DNA of 64,000 nt from the NCBI GenBank assembly GCA_008330645.1, contig VLTN01000008.1, positions 1 through 64,000 on the forward strand. The letters run 5' to 3'. This DNA is from Cafeteria roenbergensis (lineage: Eukaryota; Sar; Bigyra; Bicosoecida; Cafeteriaceae). How positions within the stretch are numbered: the stretch's first letter is position 1; every line of letters begins with the position of its first letter. A model generated the notes under the pieces. It was not told the DNA's origin and searched no databases. It saw only the letters and a list, made by a program, of their open reading frames with translations. The position numbers were made by a program, and so were the translations under genes. Positions 9,213-21,900 of the stretch are shown one piece after another.

Positions 9213-11534
9213 ATGCTGCCCTGCAGCGCGCGGAGCTGGCGCTGCGCAGGGGGTGAGAGCGCATTGCTTGCGAATTGTCCCGCGGGCGAGCTCACAGGCG
9301 GCGCACGCGCTGGGGTGGCCGTTGGCGCGGTGCCCCCACCCCCTTCCCCCCCCCCCTCGCCCAGGTCCTGCGTGTCTGCGTCTCGTGTCCACCCTTGATT
9401 GACGCTCGCCCTGTGTTCCCGCTGTCTCGCAGCGTCGTTCGTTGCGGCAGTGCTGCTGGCGACTGCCGCGAGTGCGGCCCAGGTGCTTCCCAGCACGGTT
9501 CGAGACGGGCTGGACGCCTGGTTTGGCGCCAGGCTGCAGCGAAGAGCCCCGTTGGCGGTCATTGCCACGTCCTTGGAGGGCGTGGGGCTCTCAGACGACG
9601 AGGCTGCCTGGCTGTCAGGACTTGCTGCGCTTCAGCCACTCGTCCGCGTGGCCGCGTTTTGCACGTACAAGTCGACCGTGGAACAAGCTGGAGCCTTGGG
9701 CGCAATTGCATTTGGTGGTGTGCAGCGCCTGTCTGCTCCCGGCACGGGGTTGGAAGGGGACGCCGGGGACCGCCTTCAGTCGGCGCGCGAGATGGTTCTG
9801 CACCTCATGACCGTGGCCAAGCGCGGGGCCATGCCAGCCCCAGTCTTCTACGGTCTTGTCTCCGCTGGTGCATCCTTCCCGGATGCCCAGGAGCTTGTCG
9901 ACACGCTCTACGGCGTGGCAGCCGACATCCAAGAGGCGCGGCTGCCTGCGTCGGTTGCAATTCTGACGCCAGGCCGAGTGGCCGAGTCGACCGCGAGCGG
10001 TTTCGAGATGATTGCCGACTTGAGGAAAGCCCGCCCCGGCTCTGCGTCGTGGCGTGCTCTGCACCGGGCAGCGAGTGAGCTGCCCCAAGAGCCCACGGGC
10101 GCGCTCAGCGCCGTATTCTTCACGCCCACCGCGGCCGAATGGGACCTCCATGGCGGCCTGTCTGTTGTGGATCCAGCTCACGTGGGTGCGATTGTTAGGG
10201 CTCGCAGGAGGGCGTATGCGCTTGCCTCTGCGACACAGCAGGCTGGGCCACTCGCTGCCCTCGCGGCGGTGGCTGTCGTCGACGCATCTGAGACCGTGAC
10301 GGTGGTGCGGGTGCCATTCAAGCCTGTGCGGGTGCCTGCTGCGTTGCTCGACGGCAGAGGGCAGCCGATGCCGTTCGCTTCGGCTGAAGAAGCGGAGATG
10401 GCAACTTTCCTCGAGGAGGTCGATATTGATGGCACAAGCGGGCCGACGCAGGTGGTGGGCCACGTGGTGGTTGGTTGGCGGGGCCATGTCAGTGAGATTC
10501 TGGCTGCTGCGGACGCGGGCCAGGTCGCGCAGCGCTTGCGGGGCGGCGAGCAAGTTGCCCGTCCGGCGGAGCCACCGACTCAGGGCCTGCCTGGCGGCGA
10601 TGGCCAACCGTCCGTCAGAACTGTCTTCGAGCCAGACACGGACCCGCCGCTTCTTCTCAGCGCCTTCACGACGCTCTTTGACAAGGACCGTTCCGACCCC
10701 ATCGGGGAGCAAAAGTACATGATCCAGCGCAACACACTGGCAGCCTTTGCGGCGCTCGGGCCGCAGGTTGAGATGACTGTGTTCACGACCTCGGAGCAGG
10801 TCGAGCGTCTCTGTGACGAGCTCGGTCCCGTGGTCACTTGCTCACGTGACTTCAAGACCAACGTGCATGGGACGCCTCTTCTCAAGTCAATGTTCCTGTC
10901 CGTGGAGCGGAGGACAACGGCCCCGTTCTACGGCTACCTCAATGCGGACATCCTCTTTGACGGGGTGCTGCTCACGGCAATCCGGACCGTGCAACGGGGC
11001 ATCAAGGCTAAAATTCTCCACTCTCGAGTTCTCATTGTGGGGCGGCGCACTAACTTCGACATGCCCATCAAGCTTGATGCCGACAGCCCGTTGGTGATCA
11101 AGAGCAAAGCTGACCTCCCAAAGGTGCGCGCAATGGCGGCTCGCGGCCGCCTGTTTCAAACAGACGCGCAAGACTTCTTCTTTATCCATCGGGACTCGTT
11201 TCACTGGAGCAAAATTCCTGACTTCGTCATCGGCCGGCTGGCGTATGACAACTGGCTGGTCGATCATGCATACCATGACGACTTGGACCGTGTGGACATT
11301 TCCCGGACAGTCTACGCCGTTCACCAAACAGGGGCTGATGGGAACAAGGCAGGCCACAAGAAGCGCATGGATACTGACTGGAACAAGCACCTTGTGACAA
11401 AGCTGGGAGGCGGCTACGACCACGGTCATACGCACCATGCAAATTGGGAGACGAGGTGGCACAATTCCGTGATGAAGCTGTCTCCGAGGCCCACGTGGCA
11501 CTCGGCAAATCGGCCTTCAAGCTTGAAGGAGTAG
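9213..11534 (+). CDS. Secretory GT-A-like glycosyltransferase, two exons
   Basis: Exon 1 is 9213-9252 and exon 2 is 9433-11534. The intron starts GTGAGA and ends TGTCTCGCAG after a C-rich tract. The phase-1 join gives 713 residues and completes a signal peptide (MLPCSARSWRCAG joined to ASFVAAVLLATAASA). Without this exon the long frame has no ATG before residue ~130. The C-terminal ~300 residues look like a nucleotide-sugar transferase fold: LLSAFTTLFDKDR, EVYT-like EMTVFTTSEQV, GYLNADILFD (DxD-like NAD), and DFVIGRLAYDNWLVDHAY. The N-terminal half is unrecognised. It probably acts in the ER/Golgi lumen; donor and acceptor cannot be deduced. The tail is His-rich (GGGYDHGHTHHANW). Confidence 0.75.
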
Positions 11535-12242
11535 CACCACCTGCTTCACGCTCGCATCTCAAGCCATTGCGGCCTTCGTGCGCAAGGCAGCGTGCGTTTT
11601 TTCGCCCCAGCAGCGCCCATGCTTGCAAGCGTTAGCGGCGCTCGTTTGTGTGCGTTTTGCAGTTTGCCGCGACGCTGCAACCCAGGCCTCGCTCGCGTCT
11701 CGAGAAGCTTGCGGACGTCGCATGCCCAGCCATGGAAGCCTGAATCACCGCTGAACGCGGACGCTCACGCGCGGCTGTGCTTGGGCTCAAGGGCTGTCAT
11801 TCCAGTGTCAATGGCGACTTCCGCCGGCAGATGGCCATGCTGCGACTTGGGTGCGCGAAAGGCCCTGTCTTGGCCCAAAGCACAACCATCAAGCCTAGAT
11901 TGAGGAGCCTTGAGCGAGCAAAGGCGCGTCAGCGAAGTTGCAGCCAGTGGGGGGGGGAGCTCTGCGCTCTGCGCAGCATTCCATTGCGGGCGGGACGGCA
12001 GGTGCACTCAAGGCATACTGCAAGTGCAGGTTGAGTCGCGGAGGCTAAAATAGGGCTGCAGTCAAGCGTTCGAACGCGGGTGAGAGCCGAGGCTGGGCTG
12101 CTGCGGGCACCCGCAACCTGGAGGCCGACACCACGCGCCAAAATATAGATATGCGCAGCTGGGCAGGCCAGTCGGGGCCATTGTGTGTGCAGGAAGAGAG
12201 GCAAGGCCGATATTCACAAGAGTTACGAAAAATGGCTAGAGC
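11535..12242. other. Intergenic between convergent genes
   Basis: No gene seen in these 708 bp. They hold the 3' regions of the glycosyltransferase (plus) and the giant receptor gene (minus). Short AT-richer spots (CTAAAATAGGG near 12045; CCAAAATATAGATATGC near 12136) could be 3'-processing signals. Confidence 0.5.
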
Positions 12243-12945
12243 TCAGTGTCGCTTGGCAGCTTCGCCGCCTGGCTGAGTCGCTGTCGCAGCAGGCAGCGGG
12301 ATGCTTGAAGCCCGAGGCGCCGCTCGCTTCAGCAGCGACCGCTTCGACCTGGAACGCCCAAACTTCCGCCCGTCTCTGCTGAGCAGCAAGGCCATAGATT
12401 GGCGGTTCTCCGGCTCTGGCGAAGCGGGCGATCTAGAGACGTCCGCACCTGTCGAAGCCCTTGGTGTCGTCGAGGTAGAGCTGCGCGGCGAAGCCGACTT
12501 GTGAATCGCAGAAATTGGATTGCTTGCGCCATCGTCCTCACGGGGACTTGCCAAACTCGGCGCAAACCGGTTCTTCCCATTGCTTGATCGGTGCCTGCCG
12601 CGGAGCTTTCCGGGACCGGAGATTGCAAGGGCGCCAGCCGCAGCCCCGGCCTCCACCTGAGCCAGATGCCGCTCCAAGCCGCGGCTTCGACTGACGGCAG
12701 CCTCAAATGCCTTGGCAAAAAAGTCGAGCTGCTCCTGCGTTACGGTGCCGGCCTGGAGGCTTCGCACGTCATCTGCCGAGAACCCATCCCACCGCCTGCC
12801 GCCATCGTGCAGAGGGTTGGTGGTCACGTCCAGCTTGTCCTCCTCTGTCCCAGCAAGAGAGACGGCCGCAGGCACGGGTTTGGCGCCACGCTTGGTGCCC
12901 GCAGGCTTCTTCTTGCCGTCAGCTCGAGAGCAGCTACCACTCGCG
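12243..12945 (-). other. Giant protein: cytoplasmic tail
   Basis: Encodes ~230 residues after the last membrane segment: basic and Ser-rich, with KKKPAGTKRGAKP, SASPRSSTSTTPRAS and FGRSRSKRSLLKRAAPRAS. Several Ser/Arg motifs could be kinase sites. No domain was recognised. Confidence 0.6.
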
Positions 12946-15900
12946 CAGCCCGGGCGCACCACCTTGATCACCTCGAACACGACCACGGAGAAGACGTACA
13001 GCAGCGTGATGGCGATGATGGCGATGATGAGGCCGGTGATGGTGTCGCGCTGCGAGGCGTAGTAGGCGGACTCGAACCGGGACGAGTTGAGCATGATGCC
13101 GGAGAGGCAGGTGAGCACGGCCACGAAGAGCAGCACCGCCTCGATGGTGTTGTAGTTGTAAATGTACTTTTGAAGCTCTGCTGTCGCGTTGAACACGCGA
13201 GATCGAGGCTTGGCTGACTCCATTGTGGCCAGACGTGTGGCCTTGCGGTTGGCGCCGGCGACGAGGCGCTTGATCTCCTCCTGCTTGGCGGAGCTCTTCT
13301 CGTCGCGCCACTTTGTCAGGATGTCGTCACGCTCGGTGACGTTGAGGTAGGGCACATTCTTCACGTGGAGCGCGTAGGCGCCGAAGAGAACCAGCAGCAT
13401 CATGGCGAACTGGAAGGTGGGCGTCTGCTGGAAGAGCAGCGTCGAGATGGCGATGAGGAACTTGCGCACCAGGATGATCTCGACCCAGTAGATCTTGCCC
13501 GGCACGAAGAACTGGTACAGGCGGCCCATGTACTTGCGCAGGCGGTACACCTTGAGCTCGCGGGCGGCGCGCTCGTACTCCTCCTTGCCCTCGGGCAGCT
13601 TCACCAGGAACAGGAGCTGGTCCTTCTTGATGTCGTTCTTGTGCTTGAACAGGAAGTAGCCGGACACGACCGGGAAGCCGATCACGTAGAAGATGAGCGC
13701 CAGCACGGCCCACGGCATGAGCGTCTCCTGGACGCCGCCCGGCAGGCCGCACTCCTCGAACACCATCTGCAGGTACGTCTTGCCGTCGGACGGGTCCGTC
13801 GGCGCGCAGTTGAACACCTCGAAGACGGTGCGGGAGAGGAAGAGGTAGAGGAAGTAGAACATGGCGATGAAGGCCGCGATCATGGTCGGGAGGTGCGCGT
13901 TGCGGGCCTCCTTGTCCACGCGCTTCACGCACACCTTGTACGCCAGCTTCACGAGGTGGATCAGCAGGAAGACGCTGCCGGCGATGACCGGGATGAGCAG
14001 CGTGCCCATGAAGCGCTCCACGGCGCCGAAGCTCTCCACCAGGCACTCGGGGGCCGTGAGCTCCAGGTTGAGGTTGAACGCGGACAGGATGCGGAAGAGC
14101 ACGCGGAGCGGCTCGGGCCAGTTGACCTTGCTGCGCGCGAAGATGGCCAGCACCTGGAAGAAGTCCACGGCGATGATGCCGATGGACATGCTGATGTTGC
14201 TGCGCTGGGCAATGTAGGCCGCGGCGACGCCGACGATGCCGAGGCCGATGAAGCCGAGGATGATCAGCTCCGGGTTCTGCGGGCACACCTCGCACTCGCC
14301 GTCCAGACGGTAGTGGCCCTTGGAGCAGGAGGCGCAGCGCTCGGCCGTGTAGCCGGGGGCGCACTTGTTGTCGCCGATGCACGACTTGGCGGGCTGGCAC
14401 GGCAGGTACACCTGGCACGCCGGGCGCGTGGTGCGGCGCTCAGCGGGGCAGTTCTCGTTGCCCTTGCCGCCGTTCACGTCGTACACCCACAGGGAGTCGT
14501 CGCTCACCTCCTTGCCGGCGGCCTTCTCCGCCTGCGCGCTCGCGTTGGGGCGCGCGTTCGGCAGGTCGAAGCGCCAGAAGCCAGGCTCCGACACGGGCGT
14601 GTAGATCTCGTCGTCGTCGCAGAGGGCGCCCACGGGGCACGGCAGGCAGTACTCTCCTGGCATGCCGTACCACGAGGTCTGGCACACCAGCGTCACGCGC
14701 ACGCGGAAGTCGAAATCGGAGAAGAAGCTGCGCTGTCCGGCCACGTCCACGGTCAGGTTCTTGCGGCCAGCGCGGTCCCGCATCATGGCGCAGCTGATCT
14801 GCTCGTCGCTCGTCCAGGACGCGTTGGCGCACACCTGCGACCCGACCATCACTGCCGCCTCAGTCTGGAGCGGGCCGAAGTTGCGGCCGTAGATGACAAA
14901 CCGCGGCTCGCCATCTGCATTCGGGCGGCTGGGGTCCACGCCGGTGACCAAAGGCGGGTCGTACGAGAAGGACGCGTTGGTCGTGGACCACCGGGCGTCG
15001 CGGTAGAAGGCCGCGTTGGACACGCCGGACGGCACCGAGTCGTCGTTCTGGAAGCGCACCACGCGGTTCGCGAACATGCCGCTGGGGATCTCGCACACGA
15101 TCTGCGTGTGGGTGTGGGACACAATCTCGCACAGCTTGCCGTCGATGGTCAGCCTGCCGCCGCGCACGCCGAAGGACGACCCGGTCACGGTCAGCCTGGT
15201 CTCGTCGCCCTTGCGCACGTCGGGCACCGTGGGGCCGCTGCGCGGCGAGATGTCGTCGATGCGCGGGGGGGAGAAGCTCCACAGCAGGTCCGAGTCGGGG
15301 TTCGTCTGCCCCGAGATGCTGGCCTTCAGGAACCGGTTCACGCCGGCGCCGGCGCGGACGCGGGCCACCATGACGGTGTGGTTGTGCGACAGCACGGTCC
15401 AGTTCGTCTGCTGCGGGGCCCCGAAGTCGCCCTGCCACTGCAGCAGCAGGTCGCCGAACCGGCCGAGATCCGTGCCGCGGATGACCACGTCCGTGCCGCC
15501 CTCCGTGGGCGCAGAGCGAGGCCACACCGACTGCAGGCGGGGGGCGCGGTAGCCGAACACGCCGCGGAGGGCGAGCGGCATCTGGCGGCCGTCCACCTCG
15601 ACCATCAGCTCCACATCGGCTGCGGCGCCCTGGCCCTCCGGCGCCACGAAGCGGGCGTGCGTGTGCCCGAAGTCGGCCGAAGACGAGGAGCCCGCCATTG
15701 CGAGAGGCGCCGCCACCCAGGAGCCGCCGGGGAAGCGCACGAAGAGGCTGGGGCCGCTCACGCCGAAGTTCCGCCCCACAACCGTGACGACCTCGCCGCC
15801 AGCAGTGCCGATGGTGAGCGGGGTGGCGAGCGAGACCGTGGGGTAGCGGTAGCTGAGGCTGATGGTCGCGGGCGAGGACTGCATCTGCGGGCCGCGGTTG

Positions 15901-18900
15901 GCGTCCGCAACGGTCACGCCCTGCCAGAGCTCCACGGTCCAGCCGTGGCCCTCGCTGCCCGGGAGACGGGCCGTCACCTGCGTGGACGTCCAGTCGCCCG
16001 CCGCGGGGTCGGGGTACACGATGATGGGCGAGGCGCCGGAGCCAACGCGCGGCCGGAGCACCACCATGCCGCGCAGGCCGAAGTCCGTGCCCTTGAACAC
16101 GAGCACCGACGCGTGGGTGGGCAGCTCGATCGACACCGAGGGAGTGCCTTCGACGATGAGCGCGACCAGCTCGCGCTCCCCTCCGTCAGCAGCGCGGTCC
16201 GCCGCGATACCGTCGCGCATCGAAATGCTGGTGATCACGGGGGCGCGGAACTCAATGCAGTTGGAAGAGCACGCCGCGGCCTGGGGCACGACGTTCTGGT
16301 CCGAGTACGAGGCCGGCTCGAACTGGGGCGCGGGAGTCACGTCCGAGGCCGGGAACGGGGTGGGAGAGGCCTGCAGCATGCGGGGGCGAGACGGGGCGGC
16401 CACGCGGACGGGCGCCGCTGCGGCCGGCAGGCCCGCCGGCGCCGCTGCTGCCACGGCAACAGGTGCCGCCGCCGCCGCAAGCATGCGACGCGCCGCGGTG
16501 GACGGTGCAGGGGAGGCGGCGACTGTTGGCGTGGCTGACGGCGAGGGAGAGGGCGAGGCCGACGCCGCAGCTGCCGGCGAGGACGACGGGGACGCGGCGG
16601 CGGGGGTCGGCGACGGGGTGGAGGTCGGGCTGGAACCGCCGTCCGAGGACAACGAACTGCCGTCGCCGGACTGGATCAGCACCGTCACAGCGTTCTCCTT
16701 GCCCACGCCGGCGGGAAGGGCGCACACGATGGTCGCCTGCGACTCCTCGCGGCTGCACCCGGGGTCCTCTGCCTGGTTGGTGGGGTCGGTGAAGGACTGG
16801 ATCACGCAGTCGTAGCCGCCCACCTTGACGAGCGTCTCGCCGCGCACCCAGTTGCAGCCGCGCAGCGAGATGGTCGCGCCCGAGCCGTCTGACGAGAAGG
16901 TCTCAGAGCTGTACGACTGCTCGCGGCCGAGCGCCGGCGCCAGCCTGGAGAAGGCCTTGACGATGGTGTTCTGGTTGCCGACCGAAATGCGCACTGCGCC
17001 CTGCTTGTTCTCCACGAAGATGGTCACGCGGTCGTGCCTCTCGGCGTCGCGCATGGAGTTCTGGCCCACGCTGATGTCCTCGACAATGCCGACGACGTCG
17101 AAATCGGGAATACTTGTGCTGTCACTCACGCTCACCACGATGCAGCCGAGCTCGCCGTTGCACAGGTTCTCGCCGATGATGTCCAGCTGGTACCAGCCGT
17201 CCCACTGGGGCTCCGTGGCCAGGCGCGGGTTGACGTACCAGATGTCCGGCGCGTCGTACGAGAAGGTGGCGGCGCTCGAGCGGATCGTCACCGGGCTGCC
17301 GGACGCGCCAGGGGCCGACGGGTCGAGGGGCGCGGCCGAGCGGACCACCACGCGCACGGGAACGTCCTTGCCGAAGCCTGCCGGGATGCGGAACTTGAGC
17401 GCCTGCAGTGGCCGGCCGTTGCTGTGGCCGGGTGCGCCTCGGCGCGTCGTCCAGCCCTTGCCGGGCACAACCTCCAACGGCCCCGCGAAGCCAGCTGCCG
17501 CGAAGCTGGAGCCGGCGATCGCCTGCGCGATGTCGGCGCCAGCATCGGGCGTCGGCGTCTCGGGCTCGATGGAGATGGTGCGCGAGCCCTGGGAGCCCGA
17601 CAGCACCATCTCGACCTTGACCGTCACGGAGGGGTCGCGCAGGCCGAAGTCGGTGCCCACCAGCGTCATCATTGTGCCGCCCATCGTCGGGACGGGCGCA
17701 TCGGAGCCAGCGCTGGCCTGGAGCAGGGAGATGGCGGGGGCTGCGTAGCTGGTCACGCCGCCCACGAGCGGCGAGATCTCGGAGACGAAGCCCGCCACGC
17801 TCACCTTCCACACGTGCGGGCCGCCCACGCCTGCGGCGGTCAGGCACGTCAGCTTGACGTGGCCCGCGCCGTCCAGGCTGCAGTTCGTCGCCATGTACTC
17901 CCCGCCGGTCGGGCCGTAGCGCACCCAGTCCAGGAAGGGCCCGGGGTCCGCCGAGGGGCCCAGGTTGGCGCCGCTGAGCTCGATCGTCTCGCCGCCGTCC
18001 GTCGACAGGCTCTGCGCGTACGCGGCTCCGCCCGGGGCGCCCACCGCCTCGATCAGGGGGCGGCCGTACCCGGTCACGGGGTCCACCGACGTCTGCCCGG
18101 CGATGGACGCGTGCCACTCGAGGACCTTGCCTGCGCCCGGCGCAGTGCGGCACTTGAGCATCGTGTGCGCCGTGAAGATGAAGCAGTTGGCCGCCTCGAA
18201 CCGCACGTCGCGCTCGAAGCCCACGATGCGGTACACCACGAAGTCCACCTTGCTGTCCTCGAAGCCGAAGTTGTCACCCTGCACGAACACATCTTCGCCA
18301 CCCACGGTCTGCGCGTTGGAGGAGCCGTCGCCCGAGAAGTAGGAGATGACGGGCGGCGCGTAGGACGTGTTGCCGGCGAGCGGGCTCCACTGGTTCGCGA
18401 TCTGGATGCGCCACTGAAGGAACTGGCCCACGCCCGGCACAGTGCGGCAGGTCACCTGGATGTTGTCGGCCGTCACGAGGCACGACGCCGCGGTGTACTC
18501 CGTGCCCGTCGGGCCGTAGGTCACCTTGGTGACGGCGTTGTGCTGCATCAGGCCGAAGAAGTCGCCGGCCAGGAACACCTCCTGGTTGCCCTTGGTCAGG
18601 GCGCTGAAGGAGCCGTCGCCGGTCACGCCAACGATGGCAGGTGGTGAGTAAGAAAAGTCAAATGCCGGAACCACAGCGGTTGGGGCCAAAGACACCGACT
18701 CAAGGCCCGCGACGTGCACCACCGGCACGAGGCTGCCGCCGTAGCCGGGAACGGCCTTGCAGATGAGGGCGCGGTGGGCCTCCAGCACCTGGCACGTGGG
18801 CCGGAAGAGGCGGCGCTGCTGGTCCTGCGACGCGATCTCGGCGGCCACCACGATAGGCGGGCGCAGCGCGTCGGCCTCGGCGTCGCGGGGGGCCTGCGGG

Positions 18901-21900
18901 AAGCCGTACCACACCGCCACGGAGTAGGGGAAGGACTCGATGTCGTTGCTCGCGTCGCTGTCGTGGTTGTTCAGCACGCGGCTGCAGCTCCCGGAGAAGC
19001 CTGCCGCCATGCAGGCCTCAGACGGGGCGCTGCGAGCGCCGCCGCCGTTGCCAGTGGCCGCGAAGAAGCCAAAGTTGCGCCCGCGCACCACGAAGAACTC
19101 CCCGCCGCGCGTGTTCAGCGCCGGCAGCATGTCGCCGCTCGCGGAGGCGCTGCTGAACAGCTCCACGCCCGTGATCACGGGGGCATCATACGAGAGCGCG
19201 TTCGGCAGCGACCCACTGTCCTGCCCCGCCACGTTGGCGCGGACCGCGAAGCCGCTGCCCACACCTGGCGCGGACTTGCAGCGGATGGCCACGTGCGCCT
19301 CGACAACGCTGCAGTCCGTCGCCTTGAAGCGGAACGTGGACGCGTCCTCGAACCCGGTGGCCTCTCCTGCCTCACTGTCGCCGCCAGAGGCGCCCTCCAT
19401 CCCGTACTCCACGGTCACGTTGGTGTCCACGGGGCCGAACATGTCGCCGCGGACCTCGAACTCGTCGCCGCCGTCGGTGTACATCATGCCGGCGCCCACG
19501 CGCGCGGTGCTGTTCAGCGAAGGCGGGGCAAAGGCAATCACCACGCCCTTTGCGCTCCAGCCGCTCTGCGTGTAGCCGCCGTTGGGCGCGGTCGGGGCCG
19601 AGATGCTGGCCCACACCTTGAGGCCCGACCCGGCGCCCTCGGGCATCGTGCACGTGATCTCCGTGTTGGGCTTGCTCACCGAGCAGGCGGTGGCGCGGAA
19701 CTTGTGCGGGTCGGCGTCCGTGCCGAAGCGCACGTCCACGGCAGGGCTGAACTCGCCGCTGGCGAAGCCGAAGTTGCGGCCGGTCAGCACAAGCCTCCCG
19801 CCGCCGCGCGTGTCGAAGGGCATGTCGCCGGAGACGCCGTCGATCTTGAGGTCGTTCACGTCCGTCAGCGTCACCGGCACAGACGCACGGGTGAGCAGGC
19901 GGTCAGCGACATACCGAGTCACCGTGGTTTCTTTGGCGATCACTGAGATATTGAAGTTCCACTCCAGCTCGTAGTCGAGCGCCCCGCTCACGCGAATCTG
20001 CTTGCTCTTGGGGTCGAAGGTGAACAGAGATCCACTCCCGGTCTGCTCCACAGACACGGCCAGGGTCTCATTCGCATCTTGATCGTACGCCTCGACAGTG
20101 CCCACAACGAAGCCAACGGACGCGTTCTCGGCCACCGTAAAGCCCTGCGTCACGATGACAGGCGGCTCGTTGGCATCCTCCAGCATCACAAGCATGTCCG
20201 CCTGCCGGGTGAGGGCGTCCCGGCGCTCGATGGGCAAGTGGTACGAGTGCAGTGGGACCGAAGACGTGTTCTCATAGTCCAAAAGTCCAGTTGCCGCGTC
20301 GAACGCGGACACTGCGAGTCGCTGGATGGAGCCGGCGCTATGCCGGAGAATGAAGTTTGCCACATCGCTTCGAGCCACGACGGTCTGAGGCGAAGTTGCG
20401 TTCTCCGAGCTTGCAAACCAGCTGAGCAGAGCGGCGCGTGCCTCCGCAGCCCCAGGCTGACTCACCACCGCAAAGGCGGCACTCAGCGGCTGTGGGATGC
20501 TGATAGTGAACGAGTCGCCATCCTGATCAGCGCAGAAGATGTCGCCAACAGTCGCTGTGGCATTGTACGGCACAGTCTCGCTGACGCTCAGCCCTGTGGA
20601 GACGCACTCGGGCATGTCGTCCGCGTCAGTCACAGTCACCGTGATAGAGAACGGTGTGTAAGCCGGTGCGGCTGGGTCGTCGTCCACGGCGTAGGCAGCC
20701 AGAACGATGGTAGTTGCGTTTTCAAAGTCCAGCAGGTCCGCCTTCACAGACAACTGCCCTGCCGGCGACACTTGAATGGCAGCGACTCCCCATGCTGGCA
20801 CGCTGGACTCGATCTCAAAAGACACCGTCTGGCCCTCATCCCCCGCATTTGCAACGAGGATGCTGCCGAACTCGGTCCCGGCCGCGCTGTTCTCCGCGAC
20901 GGCAGCTGCCTGGTCCGCCACTACAGGTGGGTTGTTTTGCGGCACGACGGAGACCTCCACAACGTCGGCGTAGGTTTGCGACAAGAACCCGTCGGACAGT
21001 GTGAAGTTGAGGGGGAAGCGGTCGCCAACCTTGGCGGTGCCAGGCAGCGCGGTCTTGAGCGTCAGCTGGCCCGTGGCGGAGTCCACATGGAACAGCTCCG
21101 AGTCGCCATTCAGGGTGAAATTGACGGAGCCTCCCTCCGGGTCAAAGGCAGGAAGGACCTTTCCGACTTGCGCCCCAGCCTCAAAGTTGGTCGCCACGAA
21201 ACGGTGGACTTTTCCATCTGCGCCGGTGTGCCACTGCGGAGCCTCGTCCACGTCGGTGAGCTCCACAACGACGAGCACCGGGTCAGACTCGTTTGACGAC
21301 CACCCGGGCTTGTCTGGGACGTCGTAAGCACGCACCAGCAGCGCCACGCGGGGCCTCGTCTCGAAGTCGAACCTGCCGCCCAACTTGACGGCCAGCTCTC
21401 CCGGCTGGAACCCGTCTGCAACAGCATTCTTGGCCTCGAACAGCGCAGAGCCGTCAGCATAGCCAGCCGGAAGCGCTTCATTGCCGCCAACCATGCCCTG
21501 CACGACCTGGAAGTTGATCGGGTCGCCGTCTTCGTCTTCTCCCGTGAGCGTGAAGCCTGGGAACTTGTACCCCACCGCCGCGTCCTCAGGCATCTTGAAC
21601 GTGCGGCACGCGCGGTACGGCTTGCCGGCGACGGTCAGGGCGCCGAGGATCATGGTGCGGTTGCTCTCGTCGTTGCCAGAGGGGCAGGTCATTGCGGGAG
21701 GGTCGTTTTCATCGATGAGGTGCACCCTGACCGCGACGTGCTGGGACACTGGCGGGCTGCCGGTGTCACGCGCCCGGATGTACAGCATGACCACGGGGTC
21801 CGCCTCGAAGTCGAGCATCGAGTTGTTCCGCATCGTCAGGTTTCCGAGCGTCGGGTGGGCAGCGAACGGCGGCACTCCCTGGCTGCCTCGTCGCTGGCGG

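Noticed and set aside
9005-9568. 188-codon N-terminal extension of the hydroxylase
   Set aside because: It would overlap the first exon and intron of the glycosyltransferase and lacks homology; ATG 9004 gives a signal peptide at once.
13365-16538. 1057-codon plus-strand open frame opposite the giant gene
   Set aside because: It is an antisense GC-driven shadow: His/Ala/Arg-rich without any domain, while the minus strand has TIG and TM domains throughout.
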